Shown: positions 9,127 through 18,340 of the stretch, in pieces
Position numbering within the stretch: the first letter of the stretch is position 1
How the letters are laid out: each line of letters opens with the position of its first letter
Assembly (NCBI RefSeq): GCF_001514145.1
Contig: NZ_KQ948657.1
Location: 248,001-312,000 of the forward strand
DNA from: Streptomyces canus
GTDB lineage: Bacteria; Actinomycetota; Actinomycetes; Streptomycetales; Streptomycetaceae
Direction: 5' to 3'
DNA: 64,000 nt
The notes under the pieces: generated by a model
Databases searched by the model: none
Told to the model about the DNA's origin: nothing
Seen by the model: only the letters and a program-made list of their open reading frames with translations
Program-made: the position numbers and the translations under genes

Positions 9127-10509
9127 GTGACGCCATCCTTGATACGGGGCCGACCGCGGCGAGGCCGCTCGCACATATCCGCGCGGGTGGCACATGCCCT
9201 GCTGGGCGTGGTCGCCGGGGTCGCGTGGCTGGTATTGCCGTGGATGACGATCAACGACGACGCTCCGGTTGCAGGCGCGCGCACGAGCGCCGCCGTCCCG
9301 GCGGAGGACGAGTCCTCCAGCACCGACCTCGTCCTGCCGGTGGCCGCGCTCGCCGTGGTGCTCGCCCTCGCCGCCTACGGATCCGTCCGCCGGATACGCC
9401 GCACCCGCAGCCGTACGACCCCGGCGGCCGCCGGCACGACCCATGTCGGCGCGTATCCCGCTCCCGGGACCCAGCCCCCGCTCACCGACCTCGACGACCG
9501 CTCCCAGGCCGCGCTGGTCGACGCCGACAACCGCCTGCGCGCCTTCCGGCAGGAACTCCCCTTTGCCGAGGCCGTGTCCGGCCCCGAGGCGGTGTCCCCC
9601 TGCGCGACGGCGGCCGAGGCGGCGGAGGCCGAACTGTCGGCCGCGTGCGCGATACGGGCGCGGTACGAGGGTGGCGTACCGGAGGAGGCGGCCGCCCTCG
9701 CCGGAGTCGTGGGCCGCTGCGAGGAGGCCGAGCGACGGCTGACCGCCGCCGGGGAGAGCCTGCGCACCCTACGGGCGCTGGACCGTGACCCCGCCGCGGC
9801 CCTGGCGTCGGCCGAGGCCCGCTTCCGTGAGCTGACCGCGCGCACGGCAGGGGCGGAGGCGACGCCCCTGGACGACTCCGTCACCGGGTATCTCGAGCTG
9901 GCCAAGGACGGCCTGGTCACCGCCACAGAGCACCTCAACCAGACCCACCAGGCCACCGCCTCCGGCCGGCCGGACGAGGCGGCCCACCACCTCCGCGCGG
10001 CGGAGACCGCGATCTCCCGGGCGGACGTGCTGGTGACGGCCGTGTCCCGGCTGCGCTCGGCGCGCACCGAGGCCGCCCGGCTGATCCCGCCCGCGCTCAC
10101 GGGCGCGGAGGCGGAGCTGGCCCCCTTCCGCGACAGCACCGCGTACGAGGGCGAGACCTACGCCCGGCTCCTGCACGCCGACGCGGTCCTGGCCGCCGTA
10201 CGACAGGAGACGACGTCCGGACAGCCCTACGACCCCCTCGGCGTCCTGCGTCGGATCGTGCAGGCGACCGCGCCCCTGGCGACCGGCCGGTCCGGGGTAC
10301 TCGCGGTGGCCGCGCTGCTGGTAGCCCGGGAGTCCGTGGCCGCGGCGGACGACTACGTCACCGTCCACCGCGAGGCCGTCGGTGCCGCGCCCCGCGTCCT
10401 GCTGTCGCGGGCTCGGCGCACCGACGAACTCCCGCGGGCGGACGCCCTGGCCCGCGAGGCGCGTGACCTCGCCGAACAGGACGTCCGCCTGCGCGGGCAC
10501 CCCGCCTAG
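9127..10509 (+). CDS. Membrane protein with long alpha-helical/coiled-coil domain, unknown function
   Basis: 460 residues from a GTG start. Two transmembrane helices lie near residues 25-43 (ALLGVVAGVAWLVLPW) and 62-84 (LVLPVAALAVVLALAAYGSV), with a short loop between. The remaining roughly 370 residues are almost continuous Ala/Glu/Arg/Leu-rich helix with heptad character and no enzyme motif. The hairpin anchor plus helical tail recalls scaffolding or cell-envelope proteins, but I cannot assign a family. It converges with the SpoIIE-type phosphatase gene 15 bp away. Confidence 0.65.
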   Translation: MTPSLIRGRPRRGRSHISARVAHALLGVVAGVAWLVLPWMTINDDAPVAGARTSAAVPAEDESSSTDLVLPVAALAVVLALAAYGSVRRIRRTRSRTTPAAAGTTHVGAYPAPGTQPPLTDLDDRSQAALVDADNRLRAFRQELPFAEAVSGPEAVSPCATAAEAAEAELSAACAIRARYEGGVPEEAAALAGVVGRCEEAERRLTAAGESLRTLRALDRDPAAALASAEARFRELTARTAGAEATPLDDSVTGYLELAKDGLVTATEHLNQTHQATASGRPDEAAHHLRAAETAISRADVLVTAVSRLRSARTEAARLIPPALTGAEAELAPFRDSTAYEGETYARLLHADAVLAAVRQETTSGQPYDPLGVLRRIVQATAPLATGRSGVLAVAALLVARESVAAADDYVTVHREAVGAAPRVLLSRARRTDELPRADALAREARDLAEQDVRLRGHPA

Positions 10510-10524
10510 AAGCAGGCCCAGGAC

Positions 10525-13152
10525 TCAGAACAGGCTGAGCAACGCCTCCGCCGGATCCACCATGCCGTTCTGCCCGTCGGGCAAGGGCAGTTCGAACCAC
10601 ACCGTCTTGCCGAGCGGTGTACGGCGGGAGCCCCAGGCCGCGCTGAGGAGACCGACCAGTTGCAGGCCCCGGCCGCCCTCGTCGGTGTCGCGGGCGCGGC
10701 GGCGGCGCGGCTGGACGAGCCCGGAGTCCCAGACCTCGCAGACCAAAGTGCGGTCCAGCAGGAGCCGTAGCCGGATGTCACCCTCGCCGTACCGCAGGGC
10801 GTTGGTGACGAGCTCGCTGACCAGGAGTTCCGTGGTGTCGACCAAGGGTTCCAGGCCCCAGCTCAGCAGCTGGCCGCGCGCGTACTCCCGGGCCTTGCCC
10901 ACACTGCGGGGCTCGCGCGGCAGGGTCCAGTCGCCGACCGAGTCGGCGGGCAGGCCCTGGACACGGGCCATCAGCAGTGCGATGTCGTCCTCGCCGTGGT
11001 GGGTGTCGAGGGTGTTGAGGACGTGGTCGCAGACGTCCTCCAGGGGGGCGGAGGGGTCGGTGAGCGCTCCTACGAAGGCCTGAAGACCTTCATCGAGGGG
11101 GTGATCGCGGCTTTCGACCAGTCCATCCGTGTAGAGCGCGAGCAGGGCGCCTTCGGGTAGTTCGACCTCGACCTCCTCGAAGGGCTCGCCACCGACGCCG
11201 AGCGGCATGCCGGGCGGCACGTCGAGCATCAGCGCGTCCTCGCCGGGCTCCACCAGGACGGGCGGGAGGTGCCCCGCGTTGGCGAAGGTGCAGCGGCGGG
11301 TCACCGAGTCGTAGACGGCGTAGACGCAGGTCGCGAGGTACACCTCCAGGAGGTCCGCCTCACGGGGGCGGCGGGCCGCCCGGGTGGCCTGCTGGACCCC
11401 GCCGGGTGCGCCGAGACCGCGGGCGATCTCGTCCAACGCGCTGAGCACCTCGGCCGGTTCGAGGTCCAGGAGGGCCAGTGTCCGTACGGCGGACCGCAGT
11501 TCCCCCATCGCCACCGCCGCCCGCAGACCACGGCCCATCACGTCACCGACCACCAACGCCGTACGGTGGCCCGGCAGTTCGATGACGTCGAACCAGTCGC
11601 CGCCGACCTCGCTGGGCCGGTCCGCGGAGGAGTTGCCGGGCAGATAGCGGCAGGCGATGTCCAGGCCGGAGGCGACCGGGTCGCCGGGGGGCAGGAGGGA
11701 CCGCTGCAGTATCAGCGCCCGCTCGTGCTCCCGCCGGTACAGGCGCGCGTTGTCGATACAGACCGCCGCCCGCGCCGCCAGCTCCACCGCGAGATCCCGG
11801 TCCCGGTCCCCGAACGGCTCGCTGCCCTTGGTCCGGGCGAACTGCGCGAGGCCTACGACGGTGTCGTGGGCGACCATCGGCACGGCGAGCGTGGACTGCA
11901 CGAGGCCGCCCTCCTCGGCCGGGATGTACTGCGGGCGTGCGGTGCGCAGGGCGTCCGCACAGGGCGAGTTGAAGGGGTAGTGGTGGACGGCGCCGACCGA
12001 GACGGGGTCGCCGGAGCCGATGAAGGGGGCGTCGGAGACCGCGCTGGCGAAGGCGACCCGGCGGAGTTCCGCGCTGCCGTCGGCGAGGCCGGGCGGGGTC
12101 TCGTCGCCGGCCAGGAGGCCCTGGTAGAGGTCGACGGTGGCCAGGTCGCAGAAGCCGGGGACGACGACGTCGAGGAGTTCGCGGGCGGTGGTCTCCAGGT
12201 CGAGGGAGTTGCCTATGCGGGCGCCGGCCTCGTTCAGCAGGGCGAGATTGCGCCGGGCGGCTGCTGCTTCGCGGGCGGCGGCGCGGCGGGCGGTGATGTC
12301 GGTTCCCAGCCAGGCGATGCCGATGGGCCGGCCGGACCCGCTGCGCACCCGGTACAGGTTGATGGACCAGTGGCGGCGCTCGTCGGAGCCCGGCAGAAAG
12401 CCCGTGACGTGCATGTCGGTGATGGAGTCGCCGGTCTCCAGGACCCGGCGCAGGGTCGCGGTGACCCGCTCGGCCTCGGGGCGCGGCAGATAGTCGTGGA
12501 CGCCCTTGCCCCGGTGGTCGTCCGGGCTGCCGCCGAAGAGGGATGCGAAACGGTAGTTGACGCGGCGAACCCGCAGGTCGGGGTCGATCAGCACGAACCC
12601 GAAGGGAGATTGACCGAAAATCGCCTGCGAGGCGGCGAGGTCGGTCTCGATGCTGCGCAGTGTGCGCACGTCGACGACGATGCAGACGGCGGCCTTCTCG
12701 CCCTCCTCGGTCCGCGTCGGCATCACATAGACCTCGGCGAGACCCTCCCGGCCGCACTCCCCGTCGGCCGCCGACGGGGGCACCCGGAAGGGCACCACAC
12801 CGGTCCACTCGCGGCCGTCCAGGATCTCCGCCATCTTGCGCTGGCCCTGCGCCCGCAGGTCCGGGTCGATGAAGGCCTCGATGGGGTCCATGCCGACGGC
12901 GTGCCGGGCGGGGATGCCGAAGAGCTGCTCGGCGCGCAGACTCCACTGCTCGACCAGACCGTCGGGGCCTATGGAGAAGGACGCGACCTTGATGTAGTCG
13001 TAGATCGAGCCGGGCGGGCTGCTCTGCCACATGGCGTCACCGGACGGCGGCTCGCCGGGACGGACATGCGCCACGGCATCATCCGCGGCCTCCGCCCTCG
13101 CGCCGTCCAACGGGTCTGTCGACTCCGTGGCCTTCGCTGGTATCTCGCTCAC
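10525..13152 (-). CDS. PAS-PAS-GAF SpoIIE-type serine phosphatase with C-terminal HATPase domain
   Basis: 875 residues from a GTG at 13152 preceded by GGAGGGG; the in-frame upstream extension is poorly supported. The order is: disordered N-terminus; PAS (about 45-165); PAS (about 170-295, FVLIDPDLRVRRVNYRFASL); GAF (about 310-470); PP2C/SpoIIE phosphatase (about 490-700, with VGGDWFDV, VVGDVMGRG, ANAGHLPPV, LYTDGLVES and DDIALL carrying the metal-binding Asp/Gly residues); HATPase_c_2 (about 720-875, N-box SELVTNALRYG, G2 box EGGRGLQLV). This is the architecture of Streptomyces partner-switching regulators that dephosphorylate anti-anti-sigma factors and may also bind or phosphorylate them. 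PAS/GAF inputs suggest redox, light or ligand sensing. Its target is not in the window. Confidence 0.9.
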   Translation of the reverse strand: MSEIPAKATESTDPLDGARAEAADDAVAHVRPGEPPSGDAMWQSSPPGSIYDYIKVASFSIGPDGLVEQWSLRAEQLFGIPARHAVGMDPIEAFIDPDLRAQGQRKMAEILDGREWTGVVPFRVPPSAADGECGREGLAEVYVMPTRTEEGEKAAVCIVVDVRTLRSIETDLAASQAIFGQSPFGFVLIDPDLRVRRVNYRFASLFGGSPDDHRGKGVHDYLPRPEAERVTATLRRVLETGDSITDMHVTGFLPGSDERRHWSINLYRVRSGSGRPIGIAWLGTDITARRAAAREAAAARRNLALLNEAGARIGNSLDLETTARELLDVVVPGFCDLATVDLYQGLLAGDETPPGLADGSAELRRVAFASAVSDAPFIGSGDPVSVGAVHHYPFNSPCADALRTARPQYIPAEEGGLVQSTLAVPMVAHDTVVGLAQFARTKGSEPFGDRDRDLAVELAARAAVCIDNARLYRREHERALILQRSLLPPGDPVASGLDIACRYLPGNSSADRPSEVGGDWFDVIELPGHRTALVVGDVMGRGLRAAVAMGELRSAVRTLALLDLEPAEVLSALDEIARGLGAPGGVQQATRAARRPREADLLEVYLATCVYAVYDSVTRRCTFANAGHLPPVLVEPGEDALMLDVPPGMPLGVGGEPFEEVEVELPEGALLALYTDGLVESRDHPLDEGLQAFVGALTDPSAPLEDVCDHVLNTLDTHHGEDDIALLMARVQGLPADSVGDWTLPREPRSVGKAREYARGQLLSWGLEPLVDTTELLVSELVTNALRYGEGDIRLRLLLDRTLVCEVWDSGLVQPRRRRARDTDEGGRGLQLVGLLSAAWGSRRTPLGKTVWFELPLPDGQNGMVDPAEALLSLF

Positions 13153-13424
13153 GCGAACCGTCCCCTCCAGCTCACCGCGTCCGGTACCGGTCACCGGGGG
13201 CGGCTGCCCGCAGTATCCAGCACTACGGCGCCGCACAACACGGTGTTCACGATCACAGCACGATCCCGACGGTTTTCGGTCCGGGCTGCGACAACACTTC
13301 CAGTCTTCTAACCAGCGGACACCTCCTCGAATCACGTCTGCCGACAACCGCCACCGGCCTGAACCAGTCGATGGACAGGGGCGGCGGTGCCATACAGGCG
13401 CTCAGCACCGCGATCAGGCCCTGT

Positions 13425-13832
13425 TCATCCCGCCACCGAGAGTTCGAACCAGACCGTCTTGCCCGTCACGCCGGGACGGGTACCCCAGCGGTGGGCCGCA
13501 TGGGCGACCAGTTGCAGACCGCGGCCGCTCTCGTCGTCCAGGGCGGCGACCCGTTCGCGGGGCGGGTCGGGGAGGGGGTCGGAGACCTCCACCAGAAGGA
13601 CGCCGTCGACGGCCTCGGGGCGGACCAGGCGGACACCGATGGGGCCGGTGGCGTGCCGCAGGGCATTGGTCACCAGCTCACTGACCAGCAGGGCGGCGAT
13701 GTCGGTGAGGCCGTCGAGATTCCAGGCGGCCAGCCGGTCCCGGACAGCCGTCCGGGCCGCGCGGACGGCGCCCGGGTCCGCCGGGAACGTCCACTTGGCG
13801 CAGTCGCCTTCGGTGTCGATCACGCCGATCAC
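13425..13832 (-). CDS. Stand-alone RsbW-like HATPase (anti-sigma factor family ATP-binding protein)
   Basis: 135 residues from a GTG at 13832. It is a single HATPase_c_2 domain: N-box VSELVTNALRHA, a G1-like VEVSDPLPDPP, G2 box ESGRGLQLVAHAA, and the typical ending GKTVWFELS. Known relatives are RsbW/SpoIIAB-type serine kinases that hold sigma factors, or orphan homologues. The N-terminal start KWTFPADPGAVRAARTAV is the usual first strand and helix. A GGGTAT-type promoter lies upstream. No sigma factor or STAS antagonist gene is adjacent. Confidence 0.85.
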   Translation of the reverse strand: MIGVIDTEGDCAKWTFPADPGAVRAARTAVRDRLAAWNLDGLTDIAALLVSELVTNALRHATGPIGVRLVRPEAVDGVLLVEVSDPLPDPPRERVAALDDESGRGLQLVAHAAHRWGTRPGVTGKTVWFELSVAG

Positions 13833-13876
13833 ATCCCGGGCCAGCCCATGTCCGCTTTCGTGGGGTTAAGGGGCAC

Positions 13877-13901
13877 ATACCCGATATCAGGCCTGCGGTA
13901 C
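13877..13901 (-). promoter_or_regulatory. Sigma-B-like promoter candidate for the HATPase gene
   Basis: On the minus strand GTACCG (13896-13901) and GGGTAT (13877-13882) are separated by 13 bp. The GGGTAT -10 box with a G-initial -35 at 13-15 bp is the pattern used by sigma-B/sigma-F-family stress and sporulation sigma factors. The -10 lies about 45 bp before the GTG start. The -35 match is weak, so this rests mainly on the -10 box. Confidence 0.35.
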
Positions 13902-13927
13902 CGCGCCGAACGACGTAACAGGGGCGG

Positions 13928-14335
13928 CTAAGAGCCCGCGCCCCCGAGTGCCTCCAGCGAGCGCATCGCTTCCACGTCCTGGTCCAGCCAGTTCACGTCC
14001 CAGATCTCGTCCGGGGCGAGCCAGCGCAGTTCGTCGTGATCCTGCAGAGGCTTGGGATCCGGGGAGGTCGGGACGAGGCGGGCCGTCCATGCCTGGAGGA
14101 CGTACGGCGACTTGAGGGGCCACTCGCCGGGGATGCGCGCCACGACCTCCACCTCCACCCCCAGCTCCTCCCGGAGCTCGCGCACGAGGGCCGCCTCGGG
14201 CGACTCCCCCTCCTCCACCTTGCCTCCGGGCAGCTCCCACTTGCCGGCCAGAACAGGAGGTGCGCTGCGGCGGGCTGCGAGGAGGCGGTCGCCGTCGCAC
14301 AGGGCGGCCGCCACCACCACGATCCGTTCCGTCAT
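13928..14335 (-). CDS. Nudix hydrolase (MutT-like)
   Basis: 135 residues. The Nudix box GX5EX7REUXEEXGU is perfect from Gly38 to Val60: Glu44, Arg52, Glu53, Glu56, Glu57 and Gly59 are all in place. The preceding strand GKWELPGG and the small size fit MutT-type NTP pyrophosphatases that clean oxidised nucleotides such as 8-oxo-dGTP, though substrate cannot be read from the box alone. It is monocistronic or co-transcribed with the SPOR-like gene 24 bp upstream. A short hairpin (6-bp arms at 14341-14346 and 14354-14359) lies between the two. Confidence 0.9.
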   Translation of the reverse strand: MTERIVVVAAALCDGDRLLAARRSAPPVLAGKWELPGGKVEEGESPEAALVRELREELGVEVEVVARIPGEWPLKSPYVLQAWTARLVPTSPDPKPLQDHDELRWLAPDEIWDVNWLDQDVEAMRSLEALGGAGS

Positions 14336-14359
14336 GCGCCGGAGCCTACGGGAGGCTCC

Positions 14360-14551
14360 TCAGTCGGCCGAACTCGCGCCGTTCGGGCTGATGCGCTCGA
14401 CCCAGTAGAGCTGCTTGTGGCCGCGGGCGTCGAGGCTGTCGGCGATCTTCTGAGCCTCGGCCCGGGTCGCGTACCTGCCCACGCGGTAGCGATTGCCGTT
14501 GTCGTCCTGCCGTATGACGAGCCAGGGAAGAGTGATCGTGCCGTCGTTCAT
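14360..14551 (-). CDS. SPOR-like miniprotein
   Basis: 63 residues. The core PWLVIRQDDNGNRYRVGRYA followed by TRAEAQKIADSLDARGHKQLYWVERI resembles the sequence signature of a SPOR repeat unit (strand, arginine-rich turn, helix AEAQKIADSL, strand). SPOR domains bind denuded peptidoglycan, but this protein has no signal peptide or membrane helix, so it may stay in the cytoplasm. It sits just upstream of the Nudix gene on the same strand. Confidence 0.7.
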   Translation of the reverse strand: MNDGTITLPWLVIRQDDNGNRYRVGRYATRAEAQKIADSLDARGHKQLYWVERISPNGASSAD

Positions 14552-14864
14552 AGCGCCCCATCGCTCCTTCCCGACCTGCGTCGAGCCCCACCCGATAAGG
14601 AAACCGCACTCCGCATATGCCTGAGCCTACGCCCAACCTTTACGCAGCGAACACGCGTTTTCACAAAGAGGTACGCAACCAGCCAGGACGGACTCCTCCG
14701 ACAGGGGCGCGCGGTCGTGAACGCGCCCCCGGTGGGCGGCGATGCCTCCGGTCAGGGGCGCCTCTGGAACTGGGGTGTCGACCTGCGAGAACGGCCGAAT
14801 TCGAACGGCGTTCGCCTGTGGACCCGTTGAGTGTTCGCCCGGGGCAACCTCCCCGGGGCGCGCG

Positions 14865-15617
14865 CTACTTCACCGGGAGGTGGTACGCGACCTGATAGCG
14901 GTCGGCCGGGACGACCACGTCGGCGGTCTCCACCGGGCGGCCCGAGGCGTAATAGGTGCGGTGGACCACGAGCACGACATGGCCGGGGACACCGCCCAGG
15001 GCGAGCAGTTCCTCGGCCAGGCCGGGACGGGCGCCCACCTCCTCGGTGACGTTGTCCACGACGACATCGATGGCTGCCATGCGCTCGACCACGCCCATGC
15101 CGCCGAGGGGGCCCTCCTCGGGGAGCATCACGGGAGTGCGGCCGGTGACCGCGAGGGGCTCCCAGGAGGTGGAGAGCATCATCGGCTCACCGGCCTCCCG
15201 GAAGACGTACTTCGTGCACATCACGCGGTCGCCGGGCCGGATGTCGAGCCGCTCGGCGATGGCGGCCGACGCCTCGGTCTGCGCGCTGCTGGACTCCCAG
15301 GTCCCGCGCCCCTCCCCGTCGGCCTGCTCCTGCCGGAAAGGCGTGGCGCCCGAGGCCGGGCGGTAGCCGGAGCGGGCGATGCGGCGGGGCACGGGCTGCT
15401 CCCGGACGTATGTCCCGGAGCCGGAACGGCCCTCGACCAGGCCCTCGGCCATCAGCACCTTGCGGGCCTCCAGCGCGACGGTGTCCGAGACGCCGTACTC
15501 CTCGCGGATCCTGGCCTGGGACGGCAGGCGGGTGTGCGGTGGCAGCGAACCGTCGACGATCTTCTTGCGGAGATCACCCGCGACGCGCAGGTACGCCGGC
15601 TGCTCACCGAATGTCAC
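14865..15617 (-). CDS. GntR family transcriptional regulator with UTRA domain
   Basis: 250 residues from a GTG start with GGGAG upstream. The N-terminal winged helix-turn-helix spans about 8-75 (LRKKIVDGSLPPHTRLPSQA, then REEYGVSDTVALEARKVL and LVEGRSGSGTYV). The C-terminal UTRA effector domain spans about 95-240 (DRVMCTKYVFREAGEPMMLS, ending VVVPADRYQVAYHLPV). This is the HutC-like subfamily, which binds small metabolites and represses its own or neighbouring operons. No obvious catabolic operon adjoins it; its target may be remote. Confidence 0.9.
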   Translation of the reverse strand: MTFGEQPAYLRVAGDLRKKIVDGSLPPHTRLPSQARIREEYGVSDTVALEARKVLMAEGLVEGRSGSGTYVREQPVPRRIARSGYRPASGATPFRQEQADGEGRGTWESSSAQTEASAAIAERLDIRPGDRVMCTKYVFREAGEPMMLSTSWEPLAVTGRTPVMLPEEGPLGGMGVVERMAAIDVVVDNVTEEVGARPGLAEELLALGGVPGHVVLVVHRTYYASGRPVETADVVVPADRYQVAYHLPVK

Positions 15618-15694
15618 TGGCCGCTCCCATCAGGTTGTACAGACAGCAACAGCCTGGCAACCGTGGGTTGGGCCATGCAAGCAAAGGCCAGAGA

Positions 15695-15709
15695 ATCACT
15701 CGATGTGAT
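15695..15709. promoter_or_regulatory. Inverted repeat upstream of the gntR gene
   Basis: ATCAC-TCGAT-GTGAT is a perfect 5-bp palindrome with a 5-bp spacer, 78-92 bp upstream of the GntR start, in the 147-bp gap between the regulator and the DUF4190 gene. GntR-family dimers often bind such sites. Assignment to this regulator is inference. Confidence 0.25.
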
Positions 15710-15764
15710 GACATGTTCCGGTGGGGGTCTTTACGCAGGCACTTTCTCCCCGCTATGGCCGCGC

Positions 15765-17042
15765 TCACACCTTGAGTTCGCCGCCGCCCGACTCGCCGCT
15801 GCCGTCGTCGCCCCCGTCGTCGTACGTCGGCCGCTTGGTGGCGAGCCCCAGAGCCTTGCGTGCGGTGACCGTGCTGGGGCCGTCGACGTACGCGTAGCCC
15901 TTGTCGTAGTGGAGGTAGAAGGTGTCCACGTCGTCGTCCTCGGCCGCGGCGACCGCCTTCGCCCACTCGGCGCGCGCGTCCTCCATGTCCTTCACCAGCG
16001 CCGCGACCGGCTTGTCGGCAGCGGCCGGCCAGGACTGCGCGCGCAGGGCCTTGATCTGCTTGTTCAGGCTGTCGTGGACATCTCGCGACCACTTCCGATA
16101 GCCGGGCAGGTCGTCCTCGGGGTAGTCCTCGGGCTCCTCCCACAGCACGGTGTCCATCGCGTTGAGGGACTGCAGGAAGGTGATCTGGTACGTGTCGAGG
16201 GTGGTCTCGTCGGCGCGCAGCGAGCCGGTCAGGGTGGCCTTCTCGTCGGTGTTGCCGAAGATGCAGCTGACCTCGCGGTCGCCGAGGCGCCAGCTCTGCC
16301 GGGTGGGGCCGAAGTAGTACACGTCGACATCGCTGGGGAGCGCCCAGGTGTCCATGACGTAGGCGTCCTGGAGGGGGTAGCACTTGTCGTCGGCGGTGTC
16401 GGAGACCGCGCGGTCCCCCGGGAAGGCGTCGCCGCCGGCCATCTTGAACTCGCCGAACACCTCGCCGTCGTGCTCACCCGCGCAGGGCACCTCGTCGACG
16501 TCGTAGGTGAGGCCTTCGAGGGACTCCCCCGGCGCATCGAAGCACTGGCCCTTCACCACGGAGAAGGTCGTGCCCTCGCTCGCGCCCTTCTTGAACTCCT
16601 CCCAGGCGTCGGAGAGCCCGCCGGTGGCGAGCACCGTCACCCACAGGGCGAGTCCGAGCGACGACAGGATCGACCCCACGATCGCCAGGGCCTTGCCGGA
16701 CTGGCCCTTCTTCTTGATCTGCACCAGCGCGATCACACCCAGCACCAGTCCCACCGCCGGGAAGCAGCACAGGACGCCGAGCACCAGGGAGGCGACGGCG
16801 AGGCCGTTGACCGACGACGGGCGGGCATGGGGGCTGTAGCCCTGTCCCCAGGTCTGATAGGGCGGGCCATAGGGTTGCCCGTATGGCTGTCCGTACGGCT
16901 GCTGCCCATACGGCTGCTGTCCGTACGGCTGCTGCCCATACGGCTGTTGTCCCTGCGGCGGCGGCCCGAACGGGTCCGGGTCGGGGGACGGCCCCTGGGC
17001 GGGGTCGGGCTGGTGGGGCCCAGGGGGCGGGGGTATGGACAC
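15765..17042 (-). CDS. DUF4190 / septum-formation-type membrane protein with PYGQQ repeats
   Basis: 425 residues from a GTG start. The first 75 residues are Pro/Gln/Gly/Tyr-rich with repeated QPYGQ units (DNA repeat around 16870-16950). A DUF4190-like region with two transmembrane helices follows: LAVASLVLGVLCCFPAVGLV and IVGSILSSLGLALWVTVLA. The C-terminal domain outside the membrane starts KGQCFDAPGESLEGLTYDVD and has paired Cys residues (VPCAGEHDGEVFGEF), resembling the septum-formation family found in actinobacterial envelope proteins. Function unknown; a cell-envelope role is inferred. It is divergent from the serpin gene across 83 bp. Confidence 0.75.
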   Translation of the reverse strand: MSIPPPPGPHQPDPAQGPSPDPDPFGPPPQGQQPYGQQPYGQQPYGQQPYGQPYGQPYGPPYQTWGQGYSPHARPSSVNGLAVASLVLGVLCCFPAVGLVLGVIALVQIKKKGQSGKALAIVGSILSSLGLALWVTVLATGGLSDAWEEFKKGASEGTTFSVVKGQCFDAPGESLEGLTYDVDEVPCAGEHDGEVFGEFKMAGGDAFPGDRAVSDTADDKCYPLQDAYVMDTWALPSDVDVYYFGPTRQSWRLGDREVSCIFGNTDEKATLTGSLRADETTLDTYQITFLQSLNAMDTVLWEEPEDYPEDDLPGYRKWSRDVHDSLNKQIKALRAQSWPAAADKPVAALVKDMEDARAEWAKAVAAAEDDDVDTFYLHYDKGYAYVDGPSTVTARKALGLATKRPTYDDGGDDGSGESGGGELKV

Positions 17043-17125
17043 GGGTACCGTGCTCCTGGTTCAGCAGTGGCGGGGAACTGACGTACGACAGGGCGCATGG
17101 TATGCGCGGGGCGGGCGGGGGTGGA

Positions 17126-18307
17126 ATGCCGATCACGGGTGCGACGACCCAGGCGGTGAACGGGCTGACGGCACGGTGGGCGGGGGTGTCTTCCGGGGGG
17201 ACCGTGTTCTCGGCCGCCGGTGTGTGGCCGCTGCTGGCCTTCCTGGCCGACGGGGCGCGGGGCCCGGCGCGGGCCGAGCTGGCGCGGGCGCTCGGGGTGC
17301 CCGCGGAGCAAGCGGCCGCGGCGGCGCGGGAGTTGCTCGCGGGACTGGCCGAATCGGAGGCACTGGACTCGGCTCTGGGCCTGTGGACCAGGCGGACGCT
17401 GGAGCTGCGCGAGGAGTGGGAGACCGGGCTGCCCACCGACGCGCTCGGGGTCCTCACCGGCGATCCCGCCCTCGATCAGTGGGAAATGGACGCCTGGGCC
17501 GCGAAGCGGACGGGTGGGCTGATCGAGCGGATGCCGGTGGAGGTGCGGGACGACACCGAGCTGGTGCTCGCGAGCGCGCTGGCTCTGCGGACCACGTGGC
17601 TGCGGCCCTTCGAGGCGCGTCCGGTACGGCCGTCCGCGGGTCCCTGGCAGGGTCGGACCCTGCGCGGCCTCAGCCGCGGGAGCGTGCGGCTGGACCGGGT
17701 CGGCGTCGTGACCGCGCCCGAGGGCCGGGTCACCGAGGTGAAGGTGCTCGGCGACAACGGCATCGACGTCCATCTCCTGCTCGGGGACGAGCACATGACG
17801 CCGGGGCAGGTGATGGCGGCGGGGGCGGCCGTGCTCGACGGCACGTGTCCTGCCGTACGCGGGTCGTTGCTTCCGCACGGGCCCGCGGGGCCGGGACTGC
17901 GGGTCGAGGAGCGGCCGTGTGTCAGCCCGCAACAACCGACGCTGGAGGTGACGACGGCGGCGTTCGAGGTGCGGGCGCACCACGATCTGCTGGACCTGCA
18001 CGGACTGTTCGGCCTCACCGCGGCTCGGGACGCGCGGCAGGGGCACTTCGCCGGCATCAGCGCCACACCCCTGGTCGTCGGCTCCGCCCGGCAGTCCGTC
18101 CTGGCCCGCTTCGACGCGCTCGGCTTCGAGGCGGCCGCGGTGACGGCGGTCGCGGCGGCACCGGGTGGGCCGCCGCCCACGCCCCGCTACACCTCGACCG
18201 TGGTCACGGCCACCTTCGACCGCCCCTTCGCCTTCCTCGCCGTACACCGCGAGACACGGCTGGCGCTGACGGCGGGCTGGGTGACGGAACCGGCGCCGTT
18301 CCGCTAG
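17126..18307 (+). CDS. Bacterial serpin (serine protease inhibitor family protein)
   Basis: 393 residues from the ATG at 17126 (GGTGGA upstream); an in-frame ATG at 17102 would add eight residues. Family signs are the N-terminal VNGLTARWAG, VFSAAGVWPLLAFLADGARG (helix B), DTELVLASALALRTTWLRPF (strand 3A) and the C-terminal serpin signature FDRPFAFLAVHRET. The hinge before the reactive loop reads GFEAAAVTAVAAAPGG, keeping the small-residue hinge needed for loop insertion, but the loop is short and proline-rich. No signal peptide is seen, so it is probably cytoplasmic. Target protease unknown. Confidence 0.8.
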   Translation: MPITGATTQAVNGLTARWAGVSSGGTVFSAAGVWPLLAFLADGARGPARAELARALGVPAEQAAAAARELLAGLAESEALDSALGLWTRRTLELREEWETGLPTDALGVLTGDPALDQWEMDAWAAKRTGGLIERMPVEVRDDTELVLASALALRTTWLRPFEARPVRPSAGPWQGRTLRGLSRGSVRLDRVGVVTAPEGRVTEVKVLGDNGIDVHLLLGDEHMTPGQVMAAGAAVLDGTCPAVRGSLLPHGPAGPGLRVEERPCVSPQQPTLEVTTAAFEVRAHHDLLDLHGLFGLTAARDARQGHFAGISATPLVVGSARQSVLARFDALGFEAAAVTAVAAAPGGPPPTPRYTSTVVTATFDRPFAFLAVHRETRLALTAGWVTEPAPFR

Positions 18308-18340
18308 CCGCGCGACGGGACGGGGGGGGACGGAACCGGG

